Below are positions 50,001 to 63,840 of a stretch of 64,000 bases of DNA, piece after piece (position 1 is the first letter of the stretch; each line of letters opens with the position of its first letter). The notes under the pieces were generated by a model, which had not been told where the DNA came from, made no database searches, and saw only the letters and a program-made list of their open reading frames with translations. Both the position numbers and the translations under genes were made by a program. Where the stretch lies: assembly GCA_030272585.1 (NCBI GenBank), contig BSYQ01000006.1:3063001-3127000 (forward strand). Reading direction: 5' to 3'. Source of the DNA: Bryopsis sp. KO-2023. Its lineage: Eukaryota > Chlorophyta > Ulvophyceae > Bryopsidales > Bryopsidaceae.

Positions 50001-53000
50001 AACGATCCACAATATTCAAAGGCATGCGAGTTGGGAGGTTGAGGTGTCCTTTTTCTATAGCTTTTTTTTTTAAATAAAAAAGTTGGAACTGAAAATAGAA
50101 TTAAAAGAAAAATGTTTCACACAGGTGTTGTGCTACTTGGAATTCCTGTCCCATCATGAGCAAAAAGATGCCGTGGAGTCTGCCGCAAACATGTGCAAGG
50201 GTTTGAAAGCAGAGAACTCCGACAAAGTTATGGACCAAGTGCAGAACCTCGTGAATTTGTTGGCATACCAGGTGATGCCCAGTCATACCAGCTTTCGGTC
50301 ATTTCCCTACCCCTGCCCCTCAAAAAAAATAAAGAAATAAAGAAAATATAATAAACATAAATTAGAAGGAAAAGAAATAGGTTCAGAGGTTTGCATGCAT
50401 GTCTGTCTCCTTTCTTGATTTCTTGTTTCAAGAGGTGAAAAAGAAAAAAAAAGAACAGGGGTTCTCGAAAAGTGAAATTTTATCTGTGTGTGTGATGGAT
50501 TCCTTGCTTTTTTACCGATCAAAACTTTTTTTTTGTGTGTTTTGTTCCTCGATCTTTGTTCCCAAACTTTTCCATCGGCTGATTTGGATTTTTTTTTCCC
50601 CTTTCATGTGCGAAGGATGTCCAACTTGTCGATAGAGCCATCCTGGCGTTGCTTCGCATCTGTGAGGCTTTTGCAAACAGTCCAGAGCTTCTAGCTAAAT
50701 TGAGCGAAACCCAGCTAATCACCACCTCTTTCCAAATGGTGAGGAGGAAGCCCCCCCCCAAAAAAAAAAAGAAAAAAATAGAAAAAATCTGATGAAAAAC
50801 CGATAAAATCTTCCCCGAACTTTGTTTTATCTGTGTGCTGACGAGACGAAATCATCAATCAGAAACCTCCTTGTCATATCGATTTCCGAAGGCACCTTTT
50901 TCGTTTATTTCCTCCCAACTTTTTTTTTTTAAATCTGCAGCCAGCCTTCGCTCTTTGCTCGACATTCCTGGTCATGGTGTTGCTTTGCATATGTCAATTT
51001 ATTTTACACAACTTTTATTTTTTCTCATCTTTCCCCCCCCCAAAAAAAAATGCAGATCTCCATGCCGCCTTCGAACCCTACCTCGGTCCAACTGAAGGCC
51101 TCCACTTATTTCATGATCGTCAGAATGCTGACAATATGCGCAGCTGGCTGGCCGCCGGTGGCACACGATCTGCTGGAAACCAACATATCGGACACCATCA
51201 AAAACCTCCTGCAGGGCTCCACCGCCGTGTATAAACCAGGTGCCGCCGGAGAGATGGTCAGGACTCCGGAAAACTTGAAAGATGTTTTGTCACTGGCGGA
51301 CAGCATGCTGCCCAAGGTGGAGCAGCCCGAGCAGGAGCCCATGTTGCTGAATCACACCATGAGGATCGATTTTCTGGCCGAGAACCCGACGATGATAACC
51401 AAACTGGGGACCGATCTGCTGTCCTTGTTGCTCCAGGTGATTGATTGGCTGCACCAAGCAAATTATCATTCTATATTATGCAAATTGCTATTCGTCATTT
51501 TTCTTGGTTTTCATCTGTTGTTAGGAAAGATTGTGAAAGGTCTATGAGAGATTCGCATAAGTAAAAGTAGCGCACCGTATATCCACTCGTGGTTCCGTCT
51601 TTTAAAAGAAAAAAAAACAACAGCAGCAAAATGGGATATGTGTGTGGAAAACAAAAGCAAACGCTTTCCCTGCAGAACACCAGCATTTTTAGGACTTCGA
51701 TTGGATGTATTTTTTTTCGACCCATAAGAGAAAAATGGCTTTTTCTCCAAGGAGAGAGTGTGACTCAGGGTCTTGATCCATGGAATGTATTTTTCTGCGT
51801 TGCTAGGTTCACAGCGTTACTGTATCTCTGCCTGTACGAGCGACCATTCTGTCGATATGGAGCAAAGTGGTGCACCACATCGAGGCCGAAGCTTTCCGGG
51901 AAATCATCGGAGGGATTTCGGTTGCGAGCTTCTTGAGCCCCTTGCTGACCTCCCCTCAAGACGAAATCGTCTTGCAGGCGATGGTGCTGGTGGAAGCTCT
52001 CATGACCAAGCTGCCGGACGTCTTTCGAACTTCGTTGATCAAGGAAGGGGTTGTGCATGCGATCGACGAGCTCAGCAGGAGCGGTGAGTTTTCAAGGGGG
52101 TTGGTTGTGGGAGCTTTTTTTTTCCTTGCAAAGAAAAAAAAGAGAGTAAATATTAGTCATTATTAAAAACTCCAATTCCACAGAGGTTTAAACCATACGA
52201 AAAGCCCCAACAGATTCCACCAAGAGGAGGAAAAGAAACCCACCGGTCTTTTTTTTCCTTACAACAGCCAGAAAACTGAATGACGTAATTGCCTGCATAA
52301 TAAACTGTGGACACCTCAAAAGAACAGATCATGATGGTTGCTTTGTTCATGTGTCGACGGAATTCAGCGGACTTTGTTCTATCAGGTCCATCTCGGCGCA
52401 GCGCCCGACTTCAAGAACAGAGAAAGGCAAAAGAGGGGGACGAAACGCCGACCAATGCAAGCCCATCGATTTCGCCCGAACACCAGGAAGCGGTGTCTTT
52501 AGCCAGACGCCTCATGGAGACTTACTTCAAGGGGAGCATCAAGAAAGAAACAGAAGGCACCAAATGGCTCAGGGATTTGGGGAAAGAGCTGACGGAAGGG
52601 GACGACCCCACAGCGACGATAACTAAAATTCTGGATGCTCTGGCGGGGGACGAAATTTCGGTGTTTGAGTTTTTGGAAAGCAAGATCGTGCCGAGCCTGA
52701 AGGAGTTTCTGGTGATCGAGGGGAAGGTACACAAAAGCAGCGCTTCGATTGATAATGCACTGAGAAATGTCAAGGTTTTGGTAGAAGTGGGTCTGGTGGA
52801 TAGGGGTAATGGGGAACCGGCGCTGGGAGGTCTATTGCGAAAACTGAAGGATGCGATGGAAGCTTCCGAGAAGTTTCCGGTGAGGCATGTGATCGGACGA
52901 AATATCAGGCACCCGGGCCCCGCATCTCGAACAGGTGACAGGAATTGACAGAAACGACGTGTATCTATGACACATTTTGGATCAATCTGTAGCATTTCTT

Positions 53001-56000
53001 GGTTTGATTGAAACCTATCCATTGCCCGAGGGAAATGAAAGGAAAAGAAAAAAAAAGAGAAAATTGAAAAAAATTGATACGGAAAAGGTATTTGCTTTGC
53101 GTGAATGTGGTGTGGAAAGCTTCAGCGTGAATGCGGTGTGGAGGATTTCAGGTGAATTTACGGAGAAGTTGAGGGTTTTTTGTTGTTTTTTTGTTTTACC
53201 AGGTTCGGACGATGTGAGAACTCAGAATTTGAGGCTGGCGTCTTTGGGACAGCCTCTGAAGCTGAAGCTTCACAGGGCGAGTGGGGAAACAGATTTGAAG
53301 GATATTAATTTGAGCCAGGTTCTGGTGGAGCCCCTGGTCATGATTCAAACTTTGGAAGAGTACCTGTGGCCGAAAGTCAACAGCACCACGCCGCCTGTCA
53401 CGGATGCTGGTCCAAGCGCAAGAGAGGTGACAGGGCGCTTCTTTTTTGTAAATATCTTTTTCACATTTTTGCATTTCTGTTTTCAGCTTTGTTTGTCACA
53501 TTTTTGACATTTCTCTTTTCTGCTTTCTTTTTCACTTTTTTGGCTTTTCTCTTTTCAGCTTTTTTTCACTTTTTGCATTGATAAAAGCTCCAACAAACAG
53601 TTGATATACGCCATCGATTGTGTGAATAAGTTGTTCCCCCTGCGGACCATGCTGTAAAGTACGATCAACATTTCTCTTTCTGGTTGCATTCAGGGTGATG
53701 GCAATGCTGAGGGCGATCCGAATCCAGGTGCTGGTAGGGGTTTGGGTAAGTTGGTCGCAATGCCAACAATAGGAAGTTTTTTTTTTATTTATTATTTTTT
53801 TGGGGGGGGGCGGAAGCCGAGGGGGTTTTACCTTCCTAAATGGGCTAGCAAATTCTATTGTGTTGATAGATTCAATACTAATTTTTATAATAAATTCGTC
53901 CTCAATCAATCGAGAAATCCTCTCTTTGTATATGGCCTCACCGTTTCTTTGAAATTTTTCTGTACAGGGAGCAATCGATACCCTGGTCGTGGAGGTGGCC
54001 GACGCCCCGGATTCCGGATGCCCAGCAGCCGACTGCAATCCCCTGGTGGAGAAGACTCCGAAGCAATGTCTATATCTCAGGAGGACAGCGAAGGGGATGG
54101 AGAGCCCGAAGTTCCATTCGACGAGGACGACGACCTCATTATGGACGATGTAAGCTCGCAAAAATAAAATAAAATAGTTTTTATTAAGCGAATCGAGAAA
54201 CCATCGTCTGCACCTGTTGCTGGTGAAAACCCTACAAATTTTGGAATTAAAATGAAGGAATTACTCGATGTTAGGTTTTTTCGTGTTAGATGCGGTGAAA
54301 AAGCTGCTAATTTCGGGATTAGAAAAAGAAATTGACTAACTCGATGTTATGTTTTTGTGGTAGATGCCTGAGGATGACGAGGATATGGATGATGATGAGG
54401 GGGTGGTCGGCGAGGATGAGGATGTGGACGAAGAGCAAGAGGACGAACCCAACGTGCATGTTCACAATGTAGAGCTGACGTCGGAGGCCGAAGAGGAGAT
54501 GTTGGAAGAAGAGTGAGTTCCTACCATTATAGATTTTCACACGTTCTCCCTTCCCCCCCTCCTTAAAAAGGGAAAAAATCTTTCAAAGGCTTTTTTTTCC
54601 CTCTGTTTCTGAAAGGGTATCGATTTTGGATGCACCAAGTCATGATGAACGGAACCTCCAGAAGCAAGAAGGCTTTTGCTTTTTTTCCCCCCTTTGTTTT
54701 CACCCCGTAGTGTATAAAGGTTTGCCTTCCTTTTTGTTGAATGGTTTTCGTGTGTGTTTATTTAAATCTTCAGAGAGCCTGGCCCAAGCCATGGGAGCGG
54801 CGTGCAATCGTATGCAGAAGTCACCAGGGCAGGAAAACAACCTAAGCTGGAATTCTGGATCGGAAACATTATGCTGAGGCCGCACGAAACCGTGTTCCAG
54901 GCTGTCCGAGAGGTAGAAGCATATTCCACCACAGTGCCCCCCCCACGCACATATTCAATATTCATTTGATACATATTCAGTCATGCTGCCATTCGTTTTC
55001 CACTGTCGACGCCCCTATATGCCTCAGCAAATGTCGGTTCTTGACAAGACTGCCCTTTGACTGTTTCTGACAGCACATTGCAAAGAAGGTTGGATTTGAG
55101 GAGGAGACGGAGGGAAAGCCTGACAAAGTGTCCATATTCAAGCGCGATTGGGAGGAGCCGCACTCGGTCACATACAGAAAGAAGGTCGAACTGGAGGCCT
55201 GGCCGCCTGAGAAAGCTAGAGGGGGCAAGAAACGAAGCCAGAACCAGAAATGGATATCAAAGTGAGGGCAAAAACTGTTTTGCGTTTTTCCCTACCTAAC
55301 CTCTCCCTCCCCCCCAAAAAGTCGTCCAAAAGCACCCCCCAAACGGTTGATTGGTGTGTGTCCTTCTGGCTGTTTAGCATTTTTCCCTCCTCTCTCCCCA
55401 CCCCTCCTCTCTCCCCACCCCTCCTCCCCCCAAAACGAAAGCATCCCCCAAACGGGTAAAAAGTGCCTTTTCTTAATGGCAAAAAAAAAGAAACATACCT
55501 ATATTCTATGTCCCGCTTTCCAACAGCAAGCAAGCCGCCGCTTTGACGCTGCTTCAGCAAGTCTCCATTCCGGAAGGCTTGGACATCGAGGATGACCTGG
55601 CAGCCATCCTCCACCTCATGAAGCTTCTGGAATCCATCAACAGACTCGCCCCCCGTCTGCTCAAAAACGAACTCGTGTTGAAACCGATGCCCCGCTCCGA
55701 ACTCATGTCCTCCAAACTCACGACCAAACTGGCGCAGCTCCTGAAAGACCCACTGACGGTGTGCTCGAAATGCGTTTCCCCGTGGTGTGCCCCCCTGGTG
55801 AAAGCCTGCCGGTTTCTTTTCCCCTTCGAACAGAGACGGAGGTTTTTCTATGCCGAGCTGGATCCCCCACATGCTCTCCAATTTTTTAACAAGGAATTCG
55901 AGGCATCGGGGGAGAAAAAGGATTCCCTCAAGGTGGAGCGAGGCGATCAAGGGGAGGTTCGATTGTCCAAGCTGCGTGCCAACAAGGTGGGGGGACCGAA

Positions 56001-58013
56001 CTCGAAATCAAAAATTTCAATTCCAAGAGCTATGAAATTTTTTAAAATCGAATGTTGAAACGCTTAAGATTTTTGTTCACATTGTTGCAACGGGTGGATG
56101 TGGAGGGAGGTGTGCTGCAGCAAAAAATTACCTCTTTTAAAAAAAATATATATATTTATATATATTTTTTTTATCATTATTTTATTTTCCCCTTTTTTGC
56201 TGGCTTTGTCTTTTGAACAGTATTGGTGAGAGTCATTCAATTTCGCCGTTTGCCCCCAGGTCCGAATTTCTCGTAGCAAAATCCTCCCGATGGCCATGAA
56301 AATCATGGAGATGTTCGCTCGAAACAACAGCGATGTGATCGAAGTGCAGTACTTCAACGAGTGTGGCGTCGGAGAAGGCCCCACCCTCGAATTCTTTACG
56401 TTGGTTTCCCACGAAATCCAGAAACTGGACCTCAAGATGTGGCGATCAGAGGACGTCGTTTCGCCCGAAAAGGAAGAGTCAGACGTAGTGGGGGAAGGTG
56501 TCGGCGATATGGGTCCCGGCACGAAATCCGCCGATTACGTGCATGCACCTCAAGGTCTTTTCCCTCGGCCCTACCCTCCCAACGAAACGCCATCTTCAGT
56601 TATCAAGTATTTCAAATTTTTGGGAAGGACGGTGGCGAGGGCGCTGCTGGATTGCCGTCTCATGGACCTGGATTTGAACCCTCTGTTCTTCAAGATCATG
56701 CGGGGGTGTCCGGTGGACTTGTTCGACTTGAAAATTGTGGACCGGAGCTTGGGCATGACGTTGGAGAAGCTGCAAAGTGCTGCTGATGTGGCCAAGGCGA
56801 ATCGTGGCCCTGTTTTGATAGACGGGTCTCCGCTGGAAGACATGTACATTGATTTTTCCCTGCCTGGTGGGTTATATATGCTTGTGCTGTTTTCTGTTCG
56901 ATCGAAGGGGTTTTGCCTGGAAGTTATATATATGTTGAATTGAGAATAGTTTGCACAAGGCCAAACGGCCGAGTGCAGTTCTTTCACGGAAACGTGCTAT
57001 AGACTGACTCAGAAATAAACCACCGTATCATAACAATGCCCGTAAGTTATATATATATATGTAGATAGAGAGAACCCTCCATCGACCCTTATCGATGGAG
57101 GGCGATTTGGTAGTTGCCAAATCCGTGCATCTGCCCATCCTGAGTTTCTTTCATTGTTTCGGTGAATTGCAGGGTATCCAGAGTATGAGCTTCGTCAAAT
57201 CAACTCAGAGTTCGTCACGAAGGCCACTCTGCAAGCATACATCGACACTGTCGTGAATGCCACTCTGGTGGAAGGTATCGAACATCAAGTTTCCGCTTTC
57301 AGAGTGGGATTCGAAGAGGTTCTCCTGCTGGACAGCCTGGACTACTTTTATGACGACGAATTCGACATTCTGCTGAGGGGCACCCAAGAGAAATGGACCG
57401 TCGAGAAATTGAACGAATGCGTTTCTTTCAGCCATGGGTATACCCGACAAAGCGAACAAGCACAGTGGCTGCTCGAGGTTCTGGCAGAGTTTGATGGGTG
57501 CAAACAGAGGCGTTTCCTGCAGTTTCTTACAGGTGGGCCGATAATCCTGATTGGAATTTCACTCTGGAAGACATAGAAACAGGGGGAGGAGGACTTCATG
57601 CGACAGTGTCGTTTACCACCAACCTAGGCACCCATTGGCAGTGGGGGAAAAAACCGAATGCAACAGTGTCAATGAAAAGAAATCTCCTGGTTTTCAGGTC
57701 GACCACCACACTGACATTCATTTTTTCGAAGCGAAAACCTGGATCAAGTTTTGAATTCTCTTTTTGCTGGCTTGAATTTGTAAACATAGGTTCTCCTCGC
57801 TTGCCCCCTGGTGGAATCGGAGCGCTTTCCCCGAAGCTGACGGTGGTTCAAAGGTTGAGCATCGGCTCCGAGGGAGATTCTGCGAACGATTTGCCATCGG
57901 TGGCCACCTGTGTCAATTTCTTGAAGCTGCCAAAGTACGGTGGCAAAGAGGTCATGCAAAAGAGGCTCCTGGTGGCGATCAACGAAGGGCAGTTTGCTTT
58001 CGACCTATCTTGA
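47084..58013 (+). CDS. HECT-type E3 ubiquitin ligase, UPL3/TRIP12 family
   Basis: Multi-exon gene from MERRRSKRLEKSEPSS (47084) to TGA 58011-58013. Exon 1 (to 47500) is basic and Arg/Gly/Gln-rich. Exon 2 is 47922-47959. Next come LHGILKSFSRIDDLLGSG and DIIEALNCQDM..QIIPAL. Armadillo-type repeats follow: CMSIEVDPETNVKAIRCLGTF, FKYISQENPEACLDADG (about 49.6 kb), VLCYLEFL..AANMCKGL (about 50.1 kb), DVQLVDRAILALL, and 51057-51436. Then REGVVHA-like KEGVVHAIDEL (51810-52082), a long linker exon (52387-52933), and highly acidic exons (53968-54150, 54364-54512). The pre-HECT exons follow (KLEFWIGN, SSKLTTKLAQLLKDP, FYAELDPPHALQFF). The HECT domain starts at 56260 with NECGVGEGPTLEFFTLVS and ends LPSVATCVNFLKLPKYG; the catalytic Cys codon is 57909-57911. 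It should accept ubiquitin from an E2 as a thioester and pass it to substrates. Confidence 0.95.
57075..57102 (+). repeat. Intronic hairpin with 11-bp perfect stem
   Basis: CCCTCCATCGA (57075-57085) and TCGATGGAGGG (57092-57102) pair around a CCCTTA loop. The hairpin lies in the intron between the two main HECT exons, just after an AT dinucleotide run. Confidence 0.85.
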
Positions 58014-60930
58014 TGAATCCAGCTTGTGTGCCAGCCGCCGTTCTTCTCGAGAAGCAAGGGGAGAGGGGGAAAGGAAAAAGAAGAAAAAGAAGCTTTTGTA
58101 TTATTAGAGATGGGGTGGAGAAAGGGGGGGGAAGAGAAAAACAGGAACCAGCATCCATGGCAAGTTTGGCCTGTCGATGTCAGGATGCTGTGCCAGTGTT
58201 TTTTCTTTTTTTTTGTGTGTTTTAGTTAGGTGGCGGAAGGTAGGCAGGCCTATTTTTCTCCTTTTTTTCCCCCACCCCCATCCCGATTTGGAAGATACTG
58301 GTGGAGGCGTTTTGGTCGATGTTTTCAGTTTTCTGTTTCTCTTTCCTGGCTTCTGTTGTTGAGGGGGGGAAAAAAAGGGGGGGGGAGACAGGGGCTTGAC
58401 GAATGGGTAATGGTTGAGTGCAGTTTGTTTTTGCTCATATCTTTCCATGTCCTCTTATTTTGTGTGGTTGGATTTTGGTGTGTGTGTGTGTTTGTGTATT
58501 TTCGCTTGGTTGAGAAACCACGCTGTTCTAAGCAGAGGAGTTCTTTTTTTTCGAGTGGGAAAAGGTCAAGTTGCAACGGAAGGTGCAATCAGTGTGGGGG
58601 AAAGCGAGTGTGTTGGACAAAAAAACAAGGGGGGGGGGTGGAGAGGAGAGGATGAATTCGGAAATATTGAGAGAAAAACAGGGAACGTTTTTTTTAAACA
58701 TAAACAAGGAGAATTGGATTTGTTGTTGTGATATTGTCGATTGTACTTTGCGTGTGAATCCAGAATTATTGTCGTGTGGCGTATTACTGTTTGTTATTTT
58801 CTGAGGGGTTTGTCTGTCTGTCTGGGGGCAGCAAGGGGGGGGAGGGGAGAGAAAACAAAAAGGAAATAAGGAAAAAAAAATGCAAGAAATGCGAGTGGCT
58901 TATTTGATTGGGTTCTATGTAAATTTTGGAGCTGATGCAATCTTTCAAGGAAAAAAAAAAAAGGCGGGGGGGGAATTTGGTGATATTGACAGAGGTGGAG
59001 TAGGTGTAGGGGTGGTTTTAAAGGAAGTCAGAAGAAAAAGGAACCAAAAAAAAAAAGCAAAATAGAAGAGAAGTATGGTGATCTCATATTTTTTGTAAGA
59101 AAAAGAAAGAACCCTGTTTGTTTTTGTTTTTAGCCGTGTAACAAAGAGAATATGTTGGGTGGTGATTTGCTGATAGAGAATTTGCCGACGGTGGTGGTTG
59201 GGAGGAAAGGCAGTTCCTTTGGGTTAATGTGTCAGTTCAGTATATTTTTCTTGGAAATGATAAAGAAAAAGAAGCTTCTAGCGGAGTTATGATGAATAGA
59301 TTTCATTTTTTTTTTTTCGTTTCACCTTCGTGTATGGGAGAAACAAGATGAGAAAAAAAACAACAAAAACAAGAGTATTCCGATGAAAATGTGCGTGTTT
59401 TTTTTCCCTGTGCAGGATTTATGTTTCAGAAAGAAAAGGAAAATATGGCTTCTGAAAATGACAAGGGATGAAAAAAAGGAAAGAAAAAAAGAGAGAGAGA
59501 GAGAGAGAAAAAAAAAGTTCGGTTAGATTTTGGAGTAATGAGTAGCAGGTGGAGGTCGTCGATGGAGAGGGTGGATGGGGTTTTCTTTTTTCTTTTTTTT
59601 TTTCCTTTTTTTTGAAATTTCTGGAAGGTGATGTTTTAACTAAGGGGTAGGTTTGCCCGAAAGGAAACCGGCCGAAAGGAAAAATAACTTTGCGCTTGCT
59701 GCTAGCTTTCCGATCATATGTAATGAAGAGGTTACAAGGCCAGGTGCAGAAGCGGAGATAGATACACACTGATGATTTTCCCTTTTTTTTTGTTTTATTA
59801 AGTTGCTATTGTTGTTGGGAATGCAATCACTCCACCTTTTTCCAATTGCTGCTGCGGGAAACTAGAGAGTCTTGTAATGATATATTCGAGGGTTGGAGTC
59901 TTGAGGGGGACATGTGTGTGTGTGTGTTCTATGCATATAACCCTGAGAATATCCCACACTTCACTTATTAGAGTAGTTCCATTTTTTTTTTAATTATTTC
60001 AGCCACTTGATGATGAGATTTTTTCCAATTTCCCTTTCACCATCAATTCACTAAAAAGTGTTGGGAAATCACAGTCGTTACACAACAAAGAGCTTGGCCA
60101 TTTGCTTGCGATTGTTCAGGCTTTTTGAAAGACACAAAGCAACTACCGTAAATGGGGTAATGTTTGCGCGCATGAACTTTCGCGTGTTTTATTTTTGCGA
60201 CACTAATTTTTGCGATTCAATCAGGTCGCAAAGGGCCCAGGGTTCAGGAACCCAATTTTTGCGACACTAATTTTTGCGATTTTTCCTACTCGCAAAAATT
60301 AGTCCAACGCAGAAATTACCCTATCTACGGTAGTTCTTTCGAGTCACCCCTGCAGCAAGAAACACCTGAATTTGACAAAATGCTCCCCATGTTGTTTTAA
60401 AGCGCACAAAACCTGACACAATCAAGTCCTGGAGTAAACTATAAAAGGAATTGCCAGAACTTAAATTGTTTGGGTCCATGCAAGCAAAACTCAGAGGTGG
60501 GCTGCGGTTGCTTGAACTGCAACCCTTCGCCAAGCTTGGCCTTGTTGGACATTGCATTTGTTGTTGCCTACAGTTCCAAGTTGTTCATGTAACTTCCAAC
60601 ACCATAAATAGCATCTTCAAGATGATTTTTCAGATCACATGCTCCCAAGTTTTGTTGATGTATCCACATCAGGGCTAGCCCATCAATCCTTGCTTCCTTG
60701 TTTGTTCATCCCGCAATGAGAAGCACGGTTTTTGTTTTATCCCAACAGTGCATGTCAAGGCGTCAGTGAAAAAACCAAACCAAACCAAAAAAAACAAATG
60801 CGCGCGCGCAAGCAGATTTCCACTCATTATTGAGCAATATGCGACATTTTGTCGTGGATCGACTGCGTACGACACCACCAGCAGTTCCCCACAACACCTC
60901 CTGCACAGTCTAAAGCAGGACGCTTTTATC
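58014..60930. other. Long G/T- and A/G-rich spacer
   Basis: Nearly 3 kb between the HECT ligase and the DEX1-like gene. The first part is the ligase 3' flank with G-rich, A-rich and GA-repeat tracts (for example (GA)n near 59500). A MITE-like element sits at 60141-60335 and a GCGCGCGC run near 60802. No gene is supported. Confidence 0.5.
60141..60335. mobile_element. MITE-like element with terminal inverted repeats
   Basis: 195 bp bounded by AACTACCGTA (60141-60150) and TACGGTAGTT (60326-60335). The inverted repeat continues imperfectly inward (AATGGGGTAAT against ATTACCCTAT), about 28 bp in all. The inside carries two copies of TTTTTGCGACACTAATTTTT and no coding capacity. This fits a non-autonomous DNA transposon; I cannot see an unambiguous target-site duplication. 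Confidence 0.7.
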
Positions 60931-63719
60931 ATGGGCAAGCGCTATTCCTCTCTGGCTTTGGTCCTCCTATTGAGCGTTTCTGCGTGGAGCGTGCGCTGCC
61001 AAGTAACAGATCCCAAATCCATCAACACCCCACCCGACCAGCAAGAGAACAAGTTCCAGCAACGAAAGGCAGAGTTGGATGATTCTGCAGCGGGCAAAAG
61101 GTATTGCTTGCTTGTCGCGGAAAGTTTTGGCAGCTTCGTAGAAGGATTGGGTCGATGCTTGTCCGCTTGCAATACCCTCGTGGAAAGTCGTCGGGACAAA
61201 AGCGTCGCATCTATGGGAACATAATTTTGAAGGCTCAGATTCTTTTCTATACAGAAAACGGAGCAAGGGGGGGGAAAGAAACAGCGCAGCAGTTAGCTGT
61301 GCAGCCCTTTGATATTTTCAGAAACAGAAACCAAGTAGTCCTGTCGATTTGTATTTGATCAATTTCTTATCAAGACAAGGAGATTCACGGATTGCCAGTC
61401 TGACATTCTAGATAAAGTAACACTGGCAGCAACCATCGAAACTAAAGAACCATCGACAAAATTCCGGATCGATGAATACCCTCACGAAACAAAAATTAGT
61501 CTGTGCAAGAATATGTTCAATGGGTTGTTTTTTTGGTGCAATATGTTTTCCTGTCTGGATATCGAAGGGCGGAGCAGGATGATGAGGAGGTCGAGTCGAT
61601 CAATTACTGCAGTCAGAATCTGCACTTGAAATGGATGACGGAGGTTTCCTCCACAGTTTATGGGACCCCCATCATTACGGATTTGTTCAGCGATGGGCAT
61701 AAAGACATCATCGTTCCAGCCTTCTCCAGCTACCTCGAGGTACACCTATTTCCTATGTAAATATGTATATATGCTCTTTCTAGTATTTATGTTTTGTTAT
61801 GTATGTCTTATTATTTCTGGATACGAAACAGTGGTAAGCCAAATGTCCTGTTTTATTATTTATGGATTTAAACGATGGCAAGCCAAATCTCCCTTATTCT
61901 CGTATTTGAACCTCACCGACCCCCCCCCCCTTTGGTTCCAGTTCAAGAATTTATTGCTTCGATGGATCCGTGTGAGAAACAGGTGTTGGAGGCGGAGGAT
62001 GGTGCAAAAGCTGTCGATTGGCCAGCCTATCACAAAGCCACCGTTCATGGTTCCCCCTTCATGTTCGACATCGACAGGGATGGGATTTTGGATGTGGGGG
62101 TCGCAACCTACGAAGGGGAAATCGTGTGGTTCAATGACAACGTAAGTCTTTTTTTTTTTGCCCCTCCTCTCAAAACAAACACACTTGCAAAAACCAACGC
62201 TCTGGAGTAAAGTTTGGGGCCATCAGAGATGATGCAACCCTCCACATATCTTTCGGTGTAACAGGTTAATCATTATTTCAAAATCTTGATGGGCAATGTG
62301 CGCAATTGCCGAAAGAAAGGGGTTGGGGGGATGAGGAAGTTACAGTTTGGTGGGTGGATATGAACGTACAATGATGGGGCCAGATGCTTAGGTTCGTATT
62401 TGTGGATTTGTTCCAGGCGGACAGGCTCCAGGACACTCTCTTCGTTCCCAAGCTTCGAGTGAAAAAGAATTGGTATGTCGGGTTGAACCCTGATCCGACT
62501 GATCACTCGCACCCGGACGTTGGGCAAGGGATATCTTTCGAGGGGCATGGAAAGGTAGGGTTTTTGTTGGGTTTTTTTCTTTTTCTTTTTCTGTGTTCGA
62601 ATAACCTTGCTGCTGAATCACAGGGGTTCCTCCGAGTATTTCAGGATATGTTGCACCAACATATGTCTTTTTGTTTGTTTTTTAAATAGAAAATACAGAA
62701 CATAAACATAACAAAAAATATAACACATTTTCTTGAGAGATTTTTTTCCTTTTTTCTTTCAAAAAGATTTGTAAATCAGAGGTTAATTTTTTCACATGAG
62801 TCGTTTGCCTTTTGCAGCCCGCCCATACAAAGGTTCAAATGGAGCCATCCAATTCAACCTCAAATTCCACCAACACCACCTCGAGAAGAAGACTGTTACA
62901 AAACGAAGCAACTGTGGGGGCCACCGTCGAACAAGAACAGGGAAAAGAGGTGTCCCAAGAGGCGGCAGACTCGTTCGAAGTTTTCAACGACGACGAAACT
63001 TTCGAGGATTTGGAAGCCCACCATGGGGATGAGGAGGATGAAATCGACAGAAACGGCATTTACACTCTGGATGAAGATTACGGCGACCTGTACGTTTCCA
63101 TGCAATTCCTTGTGGGTGGGTTGTTTTCTTTCTCTTAATCAGGCCTCTCGTGCAGCTGGCTGGCAGGCAATGCTGCTGGGGTATTTTGATTGGTTGGACG
63201 AGGATGCCACCCCACGGAAATCGATCTGATCCAAATCAGCATCTTCCAACCGCTGTAAAGTTTCAGAAAAAATTAACAAAGGGAGCAAAAAACTACATGC
63301 AACCAGCCTGCCCCAAGAACGAGGGATCTCCATAAAAAATAATGTACAAAGATGTGTGTGTGTGTGTGTTTTGTCATGTGCATCATTGTATTGTACAGGG
63401 CAGGCTTTTCTGTTTTTTTGTTTCATGGGGGGGGTTGTGTTGGCTGGTTCATTTAGGTACGATCATTATGCGGAAGACGATTTCTGGGACCACAAAGAAG
63501 TCCAGAAATATTATAACGCCCAGCCCGGGACGTCGGATTCGGAGGCCGTGTTTTTGGATGCCCATATTTTGGGCACCCCGACGATCGCCGATTTGGACGG
63601 GGACCAAGCGGAAGAGCTGGTGGTGCCAGTCACTTACTTTTTCGACGAGGATCACTACAAGATGCCGGAGCACAAGGACGAACTGAACAAAGACGTCGAT
63701 GTGTTGAAATACCTTGCAA
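60931..63719 (+). CDS. DEX1: DEX1-like FG-GAP repeat protein (5' part, continues past right edge)
   Basis: Exons 60931-61100 (signal peptide MGKRYSSLALVLLLSVSAWS), 61568-61739, 61983-62141, 62417-62554, 62818-63089 and 63457-63719; the last ends at a GT donor, so the rest lies outside. The sequence follows plant DEFECTIVE IN EXINE FORMATION 1 closely: LKWMTEVSSTVYGTPIITDL, then SDGHKDIIVPAFSSYLE, VHGSPFMFDIDRDGILDVGV, KKNWYVGLNPDPTDHSHPDV, a variable Asn/Ser/Glu-rich region, LDAHILGTPTIADLDGDQ and VPVTYFFDEDHY. The D-x-D-x-D-G loops are calcium-binding FG-GAP (beta-propeller) motifs. In plants DEX1 is a secreted/ER membrane protein needed for pollen-wall patterning; its role in an alga is unknown. 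The C-terminal membrane segment is not in the window. Confidence 0.92.
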
Positions 63720-63840
63720 GTATGCCGGTTGATTACGAGAGAAAAAAAAAAACGAAAAAACAAGTTTGTTATATAAAAAAGAAGTTAAGAAAAAAACTAT
63801 GGCGATTGATCAATCGCTGCATGGTGGTTATATATATATA

